A stretch of 6,187 nucleotides of DNA from Candidatus Kapaibacterium sp. GTDB lineage: Bacteria > Bacteroidota > Ignavibacteria > Palsa-1295. Positions 5,344-6,187 of this stretch are shown one piece after another. The notes under the pieces were generated by a model. The model was not told the DNA's origin and made no database searches. It saw only the letters and a program-made list of their open reading frames with translations. The translations under genes and the position numbers were made by a program. Every line of letters begins with the position of its first letter. The stretch's first letter is position 1. Where the stretch lies: positions 1-6,187 of the forward strand of contig JANWLI010000155.1 in NCBI GenBank assembly GCA_025450975.1, read 5' to 3'.

Positions 5344-5351
5344 CAAAAATA
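5344..5351 (-). promoter_or_regulatory. TAnnTTTG -7 element before the RNA methyltransferase gene
   Basis: On the minus strand TATTTTTG (5351-5344) is a full match to the Bacteroidota -7 element and ends 6 nt before the ATG, so the mRNA would be almost leaderless. No good TTTG is seen about 19 nt further upstream, where the terminator hairpin lies, so this promoter is less certain than that of lpxB. Confidence 0.4.
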
Positions 5352-5382
5352 CTCTAGGGGAAGTCCCAGCATCCCCTAGAGT
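5345..5382 (-). terminator. Rho-independent terminator after the lipoprotein gene
   Basis: A perfect 11-bp inverted repeat, ACTCTAGGGGA (5382-5372 on the minus strand) and TCCCCTAGAGT (5361-5351), encloses a 10-nt loop and is followed by ATTTTT. It starts 22 nt after the lipoprotein stop codon. Its T-tract ends only 7 nt before the ATG of the next gene and coincides with that gene's TAnnTTTG element. Confidence 0.85.
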
Positions 5383-5404
5383 CATAAGGCATCCTCAAAA
5401 ACAA

Positions 5405-6076
5405 TTATAGATCAGCTTTTGGATAGAGGTAGAGTTTAACACTTACTCCGTTTAGTAAAACGTATTCTACATAGATAAGTCCGAAACGGTGGTTTGCTCT
5501 GAAGATGGCCTTCGATACACCCTCAACTCCAGGATTACTCTCTTCCACCTTTGTGGTCTTTATGTACATGAAGCCAAACGGCCAATCATCCAACCCTGTC
5601 TTTTCTGTGACCGAACGGTTGATCGTTTTTCCATCGCTTGTCGTAAAGCTCCAGGAAGTGCCGACACCCATATCATATTTAAGTATGGTGAATGGCTTCG
5701 AAAAGTCCTGATCGCTATAGTAGAAATCCTGAATACCTTCAGAGGTGGCTTTGAAGTAGACCTGAGCATCGATATTCCCACTCGGATCGAGAAACCGTGC
5801 AGGGATTATCGACCTTAAAGTAGCGTCGACTGTTGAGATATCGGCTTTAAGTTTGACGGTGACAACACCGTTGTCATTTTTCGATATGTATGCGGTATCA
5901 ATGTCTATGTCCAAATACGTGCCCCCTAACGTAACACTGATACTGTACGAATTCCCGACTTTTGTCAGAGGAATATTGGCTTCACCTCCAAGTTCATTCG
6001 GTCCTTTTACGGGGTCTTCTTCACATCCTACCATAAAAACGTAGAGGAAGAGAGAGAATGCAATGATCTTTTTCAT
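5405..6076 (-). CDS. Secreted lipoprotein of unknown function
   Basis: 223 residues. The N-terminus is a lipoprotein signal: MKK, a hydrophobic core (4-16) and a lipobox MVGC with the acylated cysteine at 18. The mature protein begins C-E-E-D-P; the acidic residues right after the cysteine resemble the surface-export signals described for Bacteroidota lipoproteins, so exposure on the outer membrane surface is possible (inference). The rest is strand-rich with two similar hydrophobic patches, IPLTKVGNSYS (35-45) and YDMGVGTSWSF (134-144), a pattern like the 'PL.VGNSW' segments of FCB secreted proteins. It ends FRANHRFGLIYVEY (192-205), then VKLYLYP (213-219). No catalytic motif is recognised. 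Single gene with its own terminator; the ATG has no well-spaced Shine-Dalgarno. Less GC-rich than the lpx operon. Confidence 0.8.
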   Translation of the reverse strand: MKKIIAFSLFLYVFMVGCEEDPVKGPNELGGEANIPLTKVGNSYSISVTLGGTYLDIDIDTAYISKNDNGVVTVKLKADISTVDATLRSIIPARFLDPSGNIDAQVYFKATSEGIQDFYYSDQDFSKPFTILKYDMGVGTSWSFTTSDGKTINRSVTEKTGLDDWPFGFMYIKTTKVEESNPGVEGVSKAIFRANHRFGLIYVEYVLLNGVSVKLYLYPKADL

Positions 6077-6187
6077 ATGCGTAAAGTTTTTACCTTTATA
6101 TGAAATATTTCTTACTTTCTATATGCCTATAACTTGTTATATAACCATAAATTGAAGCTACAAGCATTATGTGCAAGTGCAGTGCCA
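6077..6187. other. AT-rich upstream region with small palindromes
   Basis: The 111 bp upstream of the lipoprotein gene contain a stem-loop TATAAC-TT-GTTATA (6128-6141) overlapping the perfect palindrome GTTATATAAC (6136-6145). No clear TAnnTTTG box or -35/-10 pair was found, although the region must hold the lipoprotein promoter. The last 40 bases show no recognisable gene. Confidence 0.4.

Noticed and set aside
5338..5385. ATG at 5385 as the start of the RNA methyltransferase
   Set aside because: The extra 16 residues are encoded by the terminator of the lipoprotein gene and are not part of the SpoU domain.
6146..6187. Possible tRNA or gene end at the right edge (sequence ending in TGCCA)
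   Set aside because: No cloverleaf arms or convincing reading frame could be traced in the 40 bases available.

Overview
The window reads as ordinary chromosome from a Gram-negative bacterium of the Bacteroidota/Chlorobiota (FCB) kind. Three things point there. (i) Gene starts mostly lack Shine-Dalgarno sequences, and three carry a TAnnTTTG promoter element just upstream, the -7 motif of Bacteroidota. (ii) There is a 64-residue lysine-rich histone-like protein of the type common in that group. (iii) There is a lipid A gene set and a secreted lipoprotein with an acidic stretch after its cysteine. GC content is moderate. The exact lineage cannot be fixed from the sequence.

Layout. 1-204 (minus): start of a SAM-dependent methyltransferase, cut by the window edge. 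205-407: AT-rich divergent promoter region with two dyad repeats. 408-821 (plus): small alpha/beta protein resembling general stress protein 17M/YflT-type domains, closed by a strong terminator (842-869). 905-4392 (plus): tight four-gene run of lpxB, a DUF374 acyltransferase (LpxJ-like), lpxK and a class I glutamine-amidotransferase-like gamma-glutamyl hydrolase; junctions are 0, -1 and +18 nt. 4393-4459: convergent gap with a hairpin. 4460-4654 (minus): histone-like protein. 4780-5337 (minus): SpoU/TrmH-type RNA 2'-O-methyltransferase. 5405-6076 (minus): lipoprotein of unknown function. 6077-6187: AT-rich upstream DNA with small palindromes.

How the genes fit together. LpxB joins UDP-diacylglucosamine and lipid X into the disaccharide, and LpxK phosphorylates it at the 4' position. 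The DUF374 protein between them belongs to the family that contains the late acyltransferase LpxJ, so the operon plausibly covers disaccharide formation, 4'-phosphorylation and one secondary acylation. The fourth gene has an intact Cys-His-Glu triad but no obvious place in lipid A synthesis.

No mobile element, CRISPR array, tRNA or rRNA was seen. The most unusual layer is regulatory. Transcription terminators sit directly against the next start codon, and their T-tracts appear to be reused as promoter elements (lpxB and the RNA methyltransferase). The histone-like gene begins its predicted transcript with a terminator-like hairpin. There is also a 26-nt palindrome inside the 3' end of lpxB and an excess of CGATCG sites in the window's left two thirds.
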